Under the pieces are notes generated by a model. The model was not told where the DNA came from. It searched no databases and saw only the letters and a list, made by a program, of their open reading frames with translations. A program made the translations under genes and the position numbers. Positions 27,616 through 36,721 of a stretch of 64,000 bases of DNA are shown here, piece by piece; position 1 is the first letter of the stretch; each line of letters starts with the position of its first letter. Source of the DNA: a virus; the IMG/VR virus record IMGVR_UViG_3300027708_000026, positions 80,908-144,907 of that record. One strand, written 5' to 3'.

Positions 27616-29967
27616 ATGGACGCTATTAAAATTATCTCCCAGGATCTTTTTGACAAGATCAGAAGCCGCTTCTCAAACCTAGAAATGGGCGATGATGCAG
27701 GTGGTGTTACAATTGACCCCTCGAGTGCTTACTACTTTGATTTCGATTTTGTTGTAGAAGGCACAAATTTAGGACGAGTCAGCATCAGCTTAGGTGATCT
27801 AGGCAGCTTGAAAGTATATTACAGCCAAGGTATCACTGAAAATCAAGATGATCCTGTTAAGAAATATTGGTACAGTTTCTTGCGTGAAATGAGATTTTTC
27901 GCCATGCGCAGAAAACTTAGATTTGATACAAGAGACATAACTAAAACGAATCTCGATAAAAACGATTTTCAACATTTGGCCGCTACACAAGGCCCTAAGG
28001 AAGAACCAGAAATGACCACTATGAACGAATCCCGTTGGAGCGAAAAAAGCTCACGTAAAACTAGCCGTGCTGTTCAAGGCAAGACTGAAGTTATTGTGCG
28101 CCACGCAAATCCAGTAGACGAAACATACGCAGGCGCCCGTAGTCAGCGTAAAAATATCAAAGCAATTTTTATTCAAAATTGTGATGGCGAAAGATTCAAA
28201 TATCCATTTATTCATCCGGCAGGTGCGTTTGCCATGGCACAACATGTGGACCACGGCGGTACTCCTCATGATCCAGCAGGCAAGGCCATCATCGACATGA
28301 GCGAACAAATTGCCAAGTTAGGTGAATTTCATCGTAAAGTAAACTCAGCAACCCTACATCCTGATGCAACTGGCATCACTGAGCGTGCAATGGCACACCT
28401 GTCAGAATTAAAGAACCGTGTGGGCATGTTGAGCAAGCGTCATCACTATCAACAATGGATGTCGGAATTCCAAGAGCCGCAAGATGCAGCAGTGACTGAA
28501 TTGGATGCCGTCACCATGGAAGATTACAAGAGCAAATTTACACAAACTAGTTTCCAAGAAGAACTATCGGGTTACTTCCCATTACTGCACAGAATTATGG
28601 GTGAGGCTAATACCGTTGACCTCGAAGAATTTGTCAAAGAATCTAACGAAGACACGAATAGATTAGGAATTGGCCAACAAATGGCGCGTGATGGAATAAA
28701 ATACAGTCCAGACAAAGAAAACGAACTTATTGATTTAATGGTTCAATACATGAAGAAAAATGGAATGAGTTCAAAAGAGATTCGATATCGTTTAAATTAC
28801 GATGAGGATTACATTCCTGATCAACTCAGCGACTTGCCAAAAGAAGGTAGTAGTGAAGAACCACCGTTTGAACCAGACACAACATCCAACTTCAACAAAC
28901 CAAACAATCCAAATCGTACAGGCATGGATTCTGCTCGAGCATTGGCACAGCGCGGAATGTCTCCAGCAGAAAGCATTAATGCTTTTGAAGAATGGGCAAC
29001 CGCCACAGAGAGTGGTGAGATCACCGATGACCAAATAGGACAATTGGCTGACGCAGTTGCCAAATTACCCACGGGAGATGATGGTAAGCCAGAATTGAAG
29101 TTGGGTCAGGATGGCAGCGAAGCTATCATGTTCTTTAGTGACTATGGCTTAGACAACATGGATCTTCAGACTAAATTAAAAGATGCTGCCAGTGGCGATG
29201 AGAATGCAGACCCATTCCAAGTGTTGAAATCTTGGGCTGAGGATGATCATAACTATCCGGGACTAATGCAACGCATGGGAATGACTGACACCGAACAGCC
29301 GCCCGGTCAAGAACCAGCAGCAGAGCCTGCACCAGAGCCTGAAGCAGATCCAGCAGCAGCTCCTCCTGAGCAAGGTGAAGAAGATTCGGGAGAAGAGCCG
29401 GAGCAACCACAGGGCACTATGTTTGAAGAAATTGCCAAACTAGTCAGTGGACGCTTTAATAGAGACAACATGCAAGTTGGTGCATTCAACGGCAAGGAAA
29501 ATATTGCTTTAGAAGTTAAGAAAGAAATTTCCGAAAAGTTTGGCGAGCAAGCTGGCGAAATGTCTGAACAACTGGCATTGCAGTTTATGGAAAAATTAAG
29601 TAAAGAACGAGACCACGGACCAGTGGGTGACGATGGATTGGCGCGTATTAGAGAAATCATGCGTCACATGGGCGCTAAGGTAGAAGCCATCGGTGATGTG
29701 ACCACTAACGGTCATGCTCCTGGTAACAATATTATGACATCAGCAGAGGAAGGTATCCTAAGCAAAGCTAGAGAGATTGGTAAAAAAGTGCTAGATCGAG
29801 TTGCACCCGGCGATGATGAATTACTACGCCAATTGCAAAAAAGTGCAGGCGTTCCATCACATGCTCAACACGGCAAGCCGCCGATGGCTAGTCCAAATCG
29901 TAGACAGCAACAACAAGAAAGCGCCGAATTTGCAGATATTTTGAAGCTGTCCGGATTGGCAAAATAA
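27616..29967 (+). CDS. Large conserved protein, function unknown
   Basis: 783 residues. The N-terminal 270 residues look globular (MDAIKIISQDLFDKIRSRFS, FDFDFVVEGTNLGRVSISLG, NIKAIFIQNCDGERFKYPFI, AGAFAMAQHVDHGGTPHDPA). The rest is low complexity: acidic helical blocks, a Pro/Glu/Ala stretch (residues about 555-600), and a C-terminal segment ending QQQQESAEFADILKLSGLAK, a short helical tail found on other virion-associated proteins. I know similar long proteins near gp17 in aquatic T4-like phages, without an assigned role. Its late promoter points to a virion or assembly function. Confidence 0.6.
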   Translation: MDAIKIISQDLFDKIRSRFSNLEMGDDAGGVTIDPSSAYYFDFDFVVEGTNLGRVSISLGDLGSLKVYYSQGITENQDDPVKKYWYSFLREMRFFAMRRKLRFDTRDITKTNLDKNDFQHLAATQGPKEEPEMTTMNESRWSEKSSRKTSRAVQGKTEVIVRHANPVDETYAGARSQRKNIKAIFIQNCDGERFKYPFIHPAGAFAMAQHVDHGGTPHDPAGKAIIDMSEQIAKLGEFHRKVNSATLHPDATGITERAMAHLSELKNRVGMLSKRHHYQQWMSEFQEPQDAAVTELDAVTMEDYKSKFTQTSFQEELSGYFPLLHRIMGEANTVDLEEFVKESNEDTNRLGIGQQMARDGIKYSPDKENELIDLMVQYMKKNGMSSKEIRYRLNYDEDYIPDQLSDLPKEGSSEEPPFEPDTTSNFNKPNNPNRTGMDSARALAQRGMSPAESINAFEEWATATESGEITDDQIGQLADAVAKLPTGDDGKPELKLGQDGSEAIMFFSDYGLDNMDLQTKLKDAASGDENADPFQVLKSWAEDDHNYPGLMQRMGMTDTEQPPGQEPAAEPAPEPEADPAAAPPEQGEEDSGEEPEQPQGTMFEEIAKLVSGRFNRDNMQVGAFNGKENIALEVKKEISEKFGEQAGEMSEQLALQFMEKLSKERDHGPVGDDGLARIREIMRHMGAKVEAIGDVTTNGHAPGNNIMTSAEEGILSKAREIGKKVLDRVAPGDDELLRQLQKSAGVPSHAQHGKPPMASPNRRQQQQESAEFADILKLSGLAK

Positions 29968-29998
29968 CCCAAATTATTGCACCTTTTTAGGTTGCAGG

Positions 29999-30006
29999 TA
30001 TAAATA
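29999..30006 (+). promoter_or_regulatory. Perfect T4 late promoter upstream of gp32
   Basis: TATAAATA, the full T4 late consensus. Predicted start of transcription is near 30012, about 90 bases before the gp32 ATG, inside the left arm of the hairpin at 30008-30037. Confidence 0.8.
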
Positions 30007-30007
30007 G

Positions 30008-30047
30008 ATGTGTGTATACTTAATGGTATGCACACATTTTTCTTTTT
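30008..30047 (+). terminator. Hairpin with T tract between late promoter and gp32
   Basis: Arms ATGTGTGTATAC (30008-30019) and GTATGCACACAT (30026-30037) pair over 12 positions with one G-U, with a six-base loop and then TTTTTCTTTTT. This is a terminator for transcripts arriving from the upstream gene. Late transcripts from the adjacent promoter would begin inside the left arm and could not form the full stem. Confidence 0.65.
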
Positions 30048-30102
30048 AGTCAGTTGGCTAGAAAGAAGAGGCATAATATAACATTTATTAAGGAAAAACA
30101 TT

Positions 30103-31098
30103 ATGGCAACTTTAGCAGAAATTCGCGCGAAGCTACAAGCTTCTTCACAACAAAATACTGGCACAGGCGGTGGAGACAATGGCATATTTGCCCATTGGAA
30201 CATTGCAGAGGGACAAACAGCAACAGTTCGTTTCCTTCCAGACGCAGATACTAACAATACTTTTTTCTGGATTGAACGTGCAATGATCAAATTGCCCTTC
30301 GCCGGAGTCAAAGGTGACACCAACAGCAAACCCGTTACTGTGCAGGTTCCTTGTATGGAAATGTGGGGAGAGCAATGCCCAGTATTGACAGAAGTCCGTC
30401 CGTGGTTCAAAGACAAATCTTTGGAAGATATGGGTCGCAAGTACTGGAAAAAGAAAAGTTACTTGTTCCAAGGACTTGTAATCAATTCACAAATGCAGGA
30501 AGACAAAGTTCCTGAAAATCCAATCCGTCGCTTTATCATGAGCAGCCAAATTTTTAACATTGTTAAGAATGCACTGATGGATAATGAGATTGAAGAAATG
30601 CCCACTGACTTTGTTCGTGGCTTGGATTTCAAGATCGCAAAAACATCTAAGGGTGGTTATGCTGACTATACAACATCCAGCTGGTCACGTCGTGAACGTG
30701 CATTGACTACTGACGAATTGGCAGCAGTCAAGCAGTATGGTTTGTTTGATTTGAAATCGTTCCTTCCTAAGAAGCCTAACGATGCAGAATTAAACTGCAT
30801 TAAAGAAATGTTCACAGCATCAGTGGATGGTGAAGCATTTGATATGGATCGTTGGGGACAATACTACAAACCCGATGGTATGAAAGGTAACTTCCAAGCA
30901 CGTAACGAAGCGGCAGCGCCAGCAGCTCGTCCTGCTCCAGTAGCAGCACCAATTGAGGATGACGATATCCCTTTTGAACCTGCGGCAGCAACACCCGCTA
31001 AAGTGGTTGCATCAGAAGCAGCCAAACCAGCAGGCGAAGCAGGTTCACGTGCAGCAGACATTATTGCAATGATTCGCAATCGTCAGCAAGCTCAATAA
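30103..31098 (+). CDS. 32: Single-stranded DNA-binding protein gp32
   Basis: 331 residues (T4 gp32 is 301). The N-terminal basic cooperativity segment (MATLAEIRAKLQ) is followed by the OB-fold core: FAHWNIAEGQTATVRFLPDA, FFWIERAMIKLPFAGVKG, VQVPCMEMWGEQCPV, YWKKKSYLFQGLVI, PIRRFIMSSQIFNIV and GLDFKIAKTSKGGYADYTTS. T4 gp32 holds zinc with one His and three Cys; here only Cys84 and Cys92 are obvious, so the zinc site is reduced or lost. An Ala/Pro linker and acidic patch (EDDDIPFEP) form the protein-binding tail. A TTAAGGAAAAA ribosome site precedes the ATG. Confidence 0.92.
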   Translation: MATLAEIRAKLQASSQQNTGTGGGDNGIFAHWNIAEGQTATVRFLPDADTNNTFFWIERAMIKLPFAGVKGDTNSKPVTVQVPCMEMWGEQCPVLTEVRPWFKDKSLEDMGRKYWKKKSYLFQGLVINSQMQEDKVPENPIRRFIMSSQIFNIVKNALMDNEIEEMPTDFVRGLDFKIAKTSKGGYADYTTSSWSRRERALTTDELAAVKQYGLFDLKSFLPKKPNDAELNCIKEMFTASVDGEAFDMDRWGQYYKPDGMKGNFQARNEAAAPAARPAPVAAPIEDDDIPFEPAAATPAKVVASEAAKPAGEAGSRAADIIAMIRNRQQAQ

Positions 31099-31112
31099 TT
31101 AGGAGATAGACA

Positions 31113-32168
31113 ATGGGAAAGGCTTTTGATATAAGCAAGTTCCGGAAGTCTATCACTAAGTCTATTGATGGACTTGGTATTGGATTTAACGATCCAACTG
31201 ATTGGATTTCTACCGGAAACTATGCATTAAACTATCTCATCTCGGGGGACTTCTTTAGGGGAGTTCCTTTAGGTAAGGTTACGGTGTTCGCTGGCGAAAG
31301 TGGTGCTGGAAAGAGTTATATCTGTTCTGGAAACATTATTCGACATGCCCAAGAAGCGGGTATATTTGTTATCTTAGTTGATAGCGAAAATGCGCTAGAC
31401 GAAAAATGGTTGATTGATTTAGGTGTTGATACTAATGAAGATAAACTGCTAAAACTTAACATGGCCATGATCGATGATGTAGCAAAAACTATATCTGAAT
31501 TCATGAAAGAATACAAATTGATGCCAGAAGAATCTCGTCCAAAGATTCTTTTTGTCATTGATAGTTTGGGTATGTTGTTGACTCCTACTGATGTGAATCA
31601 GTTCGAAGCAGGCGAGATGAAGGGTGATATGGGCCGCAAGCCCAAGGCACTGACAAGTCTCGTTCGTAACTGCGTGAACATGTTTGGCTCCTGGAATGTT
31701 GGTTTAGTTTGTACTAATCACACATACGCAAGTCAGGACATGTTTGATCCAGATGACAAAATCTCAGGTGGACAAGGTTTTATCTATGCTAGCTCTATTG
31801 TAGTTGCTATGCGTAAATTGAAATTGAAGACCGACGAAGATGGTAACAAAACTACCACCATAAATGGTATTCGTTCAGCCTGTAAGATTATGAAAACACG
31901 CTATGCTAAACCTTTTGAATCAGTACAAGTTGAGATTCCATATTCGACGGGTATGAGCCCATTTAGTGGTTTAGTTGATTTGTTTGAAGCCAAAGGCAAG
32001 TTGAAGAAAGAAGGCAACAGTCTTGTTTACACAACTAAGGATGGCGAAATCATCAAGCAATTCCGCAAAGCGTGGAACAGTAATGACAAAGATGGACTAA
32101 CTACAATTATGGCTGAGTGGGAAGAAACAGCAACACCAATAACTATAGAAGAAACAGAGGAAGCATAA
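31113..32168 (+). CDS. uvsX: RecA-like recombinase UvsX
   Basis: 351 residues (T4 UvsX is 391). Walker A GESGAGKS at 61-68, the Walker B strand KILFVIDSLGMLL near 145-157, the L1/L2 region (EAGEMKGDMGRKPKALTSLV, KISGGQGFIYASSIV) and ACKIMKTRYAKPFESVQVEI are those of T4-type recombinases. UvsX forms filaments on ssDNA and drives strand exchange and recombination-dependent replication with UvsY, gp32 and UvsW, all encoded next to it. TTAGGAGATAG precedes the ATG; gp32 ends 14 bases upstream, so the genes are co-transcribed. Confidence 0.95.
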   Translation: MGKAFDISKFRKSITKSIDGLGIGFNDPTDWISTGNYALNYLISGDFFRGVPLGKVTVFAGESGAGKSYICSGNIIRHAQEAGIFVILVDSENALDEKWLIDLGVDTNEDKLLKLNMAMIDDVAKTISEFMKEYKLMPEESRPKILFVIDSLGMLLTPTDVNQFEAGEMKGDMGRKPKALTSLVRNCVNMFGSWNVGLVCTNHTYASQDMFDPDDKISGGQGFIYASSIVVAMRKLKLKTDEDGNKTTTINGIRSACKIMKTRYAKPFESVQVEIPYSTGMSPFSGLVDLFEAKGKLKKEGNSLVYTTKDGEIIKQFRKAWNSNDKDGLTTIMAEWEETATPITIEETEEA

Positions 32169-32410
32169 TGGAAGAAGATCTAATCATTGAAATCTGGGAT
32201 GTGTTCAAAGAATATATCTCTGATAAAAATAAGGACACCGCTGCAAATCATTTTGTAGATTTCTTATTAGGTAAGGATGTTGAAACTGATGTACTGAAAT
32301 CATTAGTGGGTTATGATTCATCCTTAGATGAAGCAATCGCATTGGTCATCGATGAGGGTGAAATCGATGATTACGAAGACGACGACGGTTACTACGAAGA
32401 AGAGGACTAA
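32168..32410 (+). CDS. Small acidic protein between uvsX and uvsY
   Basis: 80 residues from the ATG at 32168, which overlaps the uvsX stop (TAATG); AGAGGA lies just upstream. The body is helical (LIIEIWDVFKEYISDKNKDT, AANHFVDFLLGKDVETDVLK, SLVGYDSSLDEAIALVIDEG) and the end is extremely acidic (DDYEDDDGYYEEED). A small protein in this place is conserved in T4-like cyanophages. The tight coupling to uvsX suggests a role in recombination, perhaps modulating filament assembly, but there is no direct evidence. Confidence 0.7.
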   Translation: MEEDLIIEIWDVFKEYISDKNKDTAANHFVDFLLGKDVETDVLKSLVGYDSSLDEAIALVIDEGEIDDYEDDDGYYEEED

Positions 32411-32412
32411 CA

Positions 32413-32868
32413 ATGTCCTGGTATGCTAAAGTCAGCAAGGACATAGCACACCTTCCAGATTGTCTAGATCATTACTATAATGAAATAGAACTTGCGCGGC
32501 GAGAAGTTAAAATCCACGGCAGTGTGGAAAAAGCTTCTGCCGCCTTGCCTGGAATCGTTGAACAGAGATTTAATCAGCTTCAAGAAATTGAAGCTGTATT
32601 AGAATATCTTAACATCGAACTACGTCGAATCAAATCCAAAACTTTTAGAAAATATCTAGAAAACTATCAACGTGCGCTGAGTAGTAGAGACTGCGAAAAG
32701 TTTGCCGAAGGCGAGCCTGATGTTGTAGATATGGAAAAAGTTATCAACGAGTTTGCCATGTTGAGGAATCAATGGCTGGGCATCATCAAAGGCTTAGACA
32801 TCAAACAATGGCAATTGAGCAATATTATCAAATTAAGGGCTGCGGGTCTTGAAGATATCTCATTATGA
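32413..32868 (+). CDS. uvsY: Recombination mediator UvsY
   Basis: 151 residues (T4 UvsY is 137). Recognised by the order of helical blocks: DLPDCLDHYYNEIELAR-like start, VEQRFNQLQEIEAVLEYLNI, ELRRIKSKTFRKYLENYQRA, SSRDCEKFAEGEPDVVDMEK, NQWLGIIKGLDIKQWQLSNI and KLRAAGLEDISL. UvsY loads UvsX on gp32-coated ssDNA as a hexamer. It follows the small acidic gene by two bases. A strong sigma70-type promoter for the next gene lies within its last codons. Confidence 0.88.
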   Translation: MSWYAKVSKDIAHLPDCLDHYYNEIELARREVKIHGSVEKASAALPGIVEQRFNQLQEIEAVLEYLNIELRRIKSKTFRKYLENYQRALSSRDCEKFAEGEPDVVDMEKVINEFAMLRNQWLGIIKGLDIKQWQLSNIIKLRAAGLEDISL

Positions 32869-32877
32869 GTGTATAAT
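32849..32877 (+). promoter_or_regulatory. Sigma70-type promoter inside the uvsY end, leaderless spacing
   Basis: TTGAAG, 17-base spacer, perfect TATAAT, then six bases to the ATG at 32884. Confidence 0.7.
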
Positions 32878-32883
32878 AGTGCT

Positions 32884-34068
32884 ATGTACATTGAAGACTT
32901 AATCATATCTCTAATACACAATCGTGTGCCAGTGAACGCATGGGATAAGGGTGTTGTTGTCAGCTTCTACACACAGATCCACGATCTTACCGGCTTCACT
33001 GAAAAGCAGTCGGCATTGGCTTTGAGAATATGTAAAAGATATGCTTCATCTCTTTCCTTACACGCCAAACAAGATGTTACGCCATTTTTAGAAAATCCAA
33101 AATTTCGTAATACAATTAGGAAATCAGTGAACAGTCGAATTATTAAAATAGTTGATGATGAATACTTACATCGAGTTATCGAAGTTAATTTTCCCTATGA
33201 TGAGAAAATGATTGCAGAAATCAGAGAATTCAAAAATCAAAATCATGATAATCTTGTGGTATGGAGCAAGGAAAAGTCTTCATGGTCGTTCTGTTTGAAT
33301 GAGCCAAACATTAAATTCTTATCAGATCATTTTAAAAATACTGGTGCTGATATTGATATGGAATTTCAAAATTACTCCGATCAGTTAGAACCAATTGTTT
33401 CTAATCTTCAAAATCATATTCCCATGTTGACTGCTAGAGATGGGAGATTGGCTATTACTAACGCTCCTAAAACTATGCCAGAAATCAAAACTGGAAATAT
33501 ATTAGAAGCAGTATTTGCTGCTAGACAGTATGGTATTACCATGTGGGATGAAACGATTGATGATTTTATAAACAGCGATTATGTCGATGAATCCACTAGG
33601 GAATTCTTGAAATCAGATTATCGAGCTACAACTAAGTTATCAGCGGATGGAAATGGCATCTGTTGTTTAGGAAACATGGCGAGATTTTTAGGACCAATGT
33701 TGTTTATCATTCCGGGCGGAAGCGAATACCGTAAGATACAGCAAATACATACTGTGCTAAGTGATATAGGAATAACCGATAAAAAAATGAGTGTTTTGTT
33801 CAGATTAAGCAGCGAAACCGGCAGAGAATTTAATGATTTTGTTAAAAATCATTCATTAAATAACCCTATTTCTGAAGAGACACAGGTAGTGTTTGTAAGT
33901 GGTAAGTTACCTAAACCATTGATTGAATCTGGAATACGATTCAACAGCGTGGTGAATGTTGGATTTAATAATGCCCATTATACCCTAAGAGAATATGCAA
34001 AAAATCATCAAAATGTAGTATACTTTGAACTAGAAAAACAAAAGGGATCAGATTTTGGCCACATGTAA
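32884..34068 (+). CDS. Conserved protein between uvsY and uvsW, function unknown
   Basis: 395 residues from the ATG at 32884; an in-frame GTG at 32869 would put the -10 box inside the gene. Sequence marks: MYIEDLIISLIHNRVPVNAW, GFTEKQSALALRICKRYASS, FRNTIRKSVNSRIIKIVDDE, LFIIPGGSEYRKIQQIHTVL, SVLFRLSSETGREFNDFVKN and QVVFVSGKLPKPLIESGIRF. A protein with this layout sits between uvsY and uvsW in aquatic T4-like phages. The C-terminal half has a helicase-domain-like alternation of strands and helices but no P-loop. Location suggests a recombination or replication partner; the activity is unknown. It overlaps uvsW by 14 bases. Confidence 0.7.
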   Translation: MYIEDLIISLIHNRVPVNAWDKGVVVSFYTQIHDLTGFTEKQSALALRICKRYASSLSLHAKQDVTPFLENPKFRNTIRKSVNSRIIKIVDDEYLHRVIEVNFPYDEKMIAEIREFKNQNHDNLVVWSKEKSSWSFCLNEPNIKFLSDHFKNTGADIDMEFQNYSDQLEPIVSNLQNHIPMLTARDGRLAITNAPKTMPEIKTGNILEAVFAARQYGITMWDETIDDFINSDYVDESTREFLKSDYRATTKLSADGNGICCLGNMARFLGPMLFIIPGGSEYRKIQQIHTVLSDIGITDKKMSVLFRLSSETGREFNDFVKNHSLNNPISEETQVVFVSGKLPKPLIESGIRFNSVVNVGFNNAHYTLREYAKNHQNVVYFELEKQKGSDFGHM

Positions 34069-35515
34069 AGTTGTTATTAAAGATGAAGTCAATGTTAAGA
34101 TAGAAAATCTAGACTTAGATACACGCAAGGCATTGGTCAAAAAATTCAAATATGAGGATCCATCTGCTCGATTTAGGCCCAGCTATAAACTAGGTAGGTG
34201 GGATGGTAGCATCAGCTTCTTTGGATTAGGCGGTACTACCTATATGAGTATGCTAGGTCCGGTGTTAGAATATCTAGAAAGCAAGAATTTTTACATCGAA
34301 GTAGAAGATCATCGAACTAGTGAGCCCTTAGAATTTCCTGAAATCTTTGAGGACTTTTGGGGAGACCAAACATGGCCCGAAGGACATAGATTTGCCGGAG
34401 AGAAGATTGTGCTGCGCGATGACCAAGTGGATGTTATCAATAAATTTTTAGCCAATCCTCAATGCATTCAAGAAATTGCCACAGGATTTGGTAAAACTAT
34501 TACTACTGCCACGCTGTCGAAGATTTGTGAAAAGTATGGACGCACTATAACTATCGTTCCAAACAAAAGTCTAGTGGAACAAACTGAAGAGGATTTTGTC
34601 AACTGTCAATTAGATGTAGGTGTGTATTACGGTGATAGGAAAGATCTAGACAAGACGCATACAATTTGTACCTGGCAGAGTTTGAACATACTAGATAAAA
34701 ATTCTAAAAATTGGGACGAAGCGGCGTGTGCTCGATTAGAAATGTTATTGGATAATGTACAATGCGTTATGGTCGATGAAGTGCATATGGCCAAAGCTGA
34801 AGTGTTAAAAAATCTACTGACTCGCAATCTTTCAAGGACACCAATTCGGTGGGGATTGACTGGCACTATACCCAAAGCCGAACATGAGTTCCAAAGCATC
34901 CGTGCAAGTTTGGGCGAGGTAGTTAATAGAGTTGCTGCACATACTCTACAAGAGGCCGGAGTGCTTAGTAACTGCCATGTCAATATTATACAAACCGCTG
35001 AATGGAAAGAGTTCGGTAGTTATGCGGAAGAACTGAAATATCTAGTAACTGATCCAACTCGCATGAATTATTTGTGCTCATTGATACAGGGAATTTCAGA
35101 AACGGGAAATACACTGGTCTTAGTCAATAGGATCGAGTCTGGCAAAACTATGGCAGAGAAATTAACTGATGCAGTATTTGTATCGGGCGAAGTTAAAACT
35201 AAAGATAGAAAAGCAGAATATGATGAAATTAAGACAGTTGACAATAAGATTATTGTGGCGACTTACGGTGTGGCCGCTGTGGGTATTAATATTCCTAGGA
35301 TTTTTAATCTGGTTCTTCTGGAGCCCGGAAAGAGCTTTGTACGAGTTATACAGTCGATTGGGCGAGGTATTCGAAAAGCAGACGACAAAGATTTCGTAAC
35401 TATCTGGGATGTAACAGCAGCCAGCAAATACGCCAAACGTCACCTGACAGAAAGAAAGAGATTTTATAAAGAAGCCAAATATCCATTTACGATTGAAAAA
35501 GTAAAATATGTATAA
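34055..35515 (+). CDS. uvsW: RNA-DNA and recombination helicase UvsW
   Basis: 486 residues. The N-terminal domain has RFRPSYKLGRWDGSISFFGL, as in T4 UvsW (RFNPRFRYGNWDGRIRLL). Superfamily 2 motifs follow: ATGFGKT at 142-148, IVPNKSLVEQT, VDEVH at 240-244, GLTGTIPKAE, and in the second RecA domain VATYGVAAVGINIPR and QSIGRGIRK. UvsW unwinds R-loops and branched DNA, switching phage replication from origin- to recombination-dependent mode. The start is TTG, as no ATG fits before MATCKVVIKD; AAAGGGAT lies upstream within the preceding gene. Confidence 0.92.
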   Translation: MATCKVVIKDEVNVKIENLDLDTRKALVKKFKYEDPSARFRPSYKLGRWDGSISFFGLGGTTYMSMLGPVLEYLESKNFYIEVEDHRTSEPLEFPEIFEDFWGDQTWPEGHRFAGEKIVLRDDQVDVINKFLANPQCIQEIATGFGKTITTATLSKICEKYGRTITIVPNKSLVEQTEEDFVNCQLDVGVYYGDRKDLDKTHTICTWQSLNILDKNSKNWDEAACARLEMLLDNVQCVMVDEVHMAKAEVLKNLLTRNLSRTPIRWGLTGTIPKAEHEFQSIRASLGEVVNRVAAHTLQEAGVLSNCHVNIIQTAEWKEFGSYAEELKYLVTDPTRMNYLCSLIQGISETGNTLVLVNRIESGKTMAEKLTDAVFVSGEVKTKDRKAEYDEIKTVDNKIIVATYGVAAVGINIPRIFNLVLLEPGKSFVRVIQSIGRGIRKADDKDFVTIWDVTAASKYAKRHLTERKRFYKEAKYPFTIEKVKYV

Positions 35516-36215
35516 CATCTTTAAGAAAAAAGAAAAACTAAAAATAGACATTTACGGACCGTGTGGCCAACTGATAGATATGTTTCCACCTACCTTGATG
35601 AAGGAGTCGTTGCCAAAATGGTTTGGTAATTTGTCTAATAAACAGAAGCCATATAAAACTGTAAAGGGCTGTCCGGGGCTACATCATCTATATGGCAAGG
35701 GTATTTCATTGCCCTTGTGGTCGGACTATTCTATAGAAATTGGAGAAACTAGTATTGAAAATATTGATTGGCCAAAAAAATCCAATCAGGTGGGTGCAAC
35801 AGCGCATGACTTGGAATTACAAGCGCCCGGTGCTTGGCCCGGTTATAAGAGTATTAAATTTTCAAGCCCGTGGTTTTTCTCCTGCAAAGAACCTGTACCA
35901 TTTGTATGGGTTCAGAATGTTTGGTCGTACGAAGACCCACAACAATTTACCGTAGTGCCGGGTATGACTGAATTTAAATATACACACCAAACACATATCA
36001 ATACATTATGGAAAACTGACGGGAAACCTAGAAAAGAAATATTAAAAGCAGGAACTCCGATGGTTCAACTGGTACCTTTAACTGAGCGTCCTATCGAACT
36101 ATCATTCAACGTGATGACCGAAGAAATTTTCAACCAAAAATTTATGGTTTGGGATTTTACATTCGCTGCATTCTATGCAAAATCAAAATTTGCAATTAAC
36201 AAAAACGAAACATAA
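35508..36215 (+). CDS. Conserved phage protein (DUF6065-like), function unknown
   Basis: 235 residues. The ordering KGCPGLHHLYGKGISLPLWS, SIKFSSPWFFSCKEPVPFVW and ILKAGTPMVQLVPLTERPIE resembles a phage family of unknown function (I believe DUF6065) with a CPP.....GY.I.LP.D, W.I.TP and G.P..Q..PF pattern. Its first residues are basic (MYNIFKKKEKLK). It overlaps the uvsW end by eight bases and is tightly followed by the next two unknowns, forming a co-transcribed group. The beta-rich fold is reminiscent of cupin-type proteins, but no metal-binding set is evident. No function proposed. Confidence 0.6.
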   Translation: MYNIFKKKEKLKIDIYGPCGQLIDMFPPTLMKESLPKWFGNLSNKQKPYKTVKGCPGLHHLYGKGISLPLWSDYSIEIGETSIENIDWPKKSNQVGATAHDLELQAPGAWPGYKSIKFSSPWFFSCKEPVPFVWVQNVWSYEDPQQFTVVPGMTEFKYTHQTHINTLWKTDGKPRKEILKAGTPMVQLVPLTERPIELSFNVMTEEIFNQKFMVWDFTFAAFYAKSKFAINKNET

Positions 36216-36217
36216 CT

Positions 36218-36721
36218 ATGCAAATTTTAACCTTAGACAACAAGACCATGTTCTTAAACGATCTACCTAGCGAGATCGATGATGACCTTAGATTTGCTAT
36301 TCTTGATAACAGCGACAGCTCAAACCCCGATCACTTTTTTATACCTTTGATATTTTTAGAAAGTTTTACCGGTCCCGCGGTAGTCTTAAAAATAGGCCCT
36401 CACGAACTCAGCATGCCATTAGATTGGTGTACTATCGTAGGTGATCCAGAGGGTCCTGATATGGAAGTACTACCGCTGACCAGTTTGAATGATCGAGGTT
36501 TTAAAACTTTCTGTTTCAATCCTCGCGGCAGCTTCCGTCCAGAATTTTTAGATATCGACATCATTGATGTGTATCAAGATGTCAAATGGTATTTCCCTAA
36601 AATGCGTCCCGGACATTTGTTATGCACTCCATTAGAAGCCGGTGACAATCCTAGATGTGCTTATTTTGTCAAAGAAGTGAGCCGTCAAAATGAACTCGTA
36701 GATTATACTAAGTGTTGGTAA
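36218..36721 (+). CDS. Conserved T4-like phage protein, function unknown
   Basis: 167 residues. Marks are GPHELSMPLDWCTIVGDPEG, VLPLTSLNDRGFKTFCFNPR, VYQDVKWYFPKMRPGHLLCT and ending RCAYFVKEVSRQNELVDYTK. The LPLTS.NDRGF and DVKWYFPK blocks are familiar from conserved proteins downstream of uvsW in T4-like cyanophages. Mostly beta with a few helices, soluble. It starts two bases after the previous stop with no clear ribosome site and its own stop abuts the next ATG. Confidence 0.65.
   Translation: MQILTLDNKTMFLNDLPSEIDDDLRFAILDNSDSSNPDHFFIPLIFLESFTGPAVVLKIGPHELSMPLDWCTIVGDPEGPDMEVLPLTSLNDRGFKTFCFNPRGSFRPEFLDIDIIDVYQDVKWYFPKMRPGHLLCTPLEAGDNPRCAYFVKEVSRQNELVDYTKCW

Noticed and set aside
30054-30254. 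66-codon frame starting before gp32
   Set aside because: It overlaps the gp32 start in another frame, is basic and without domains, and gp32 with its AAGGA site explains the region.
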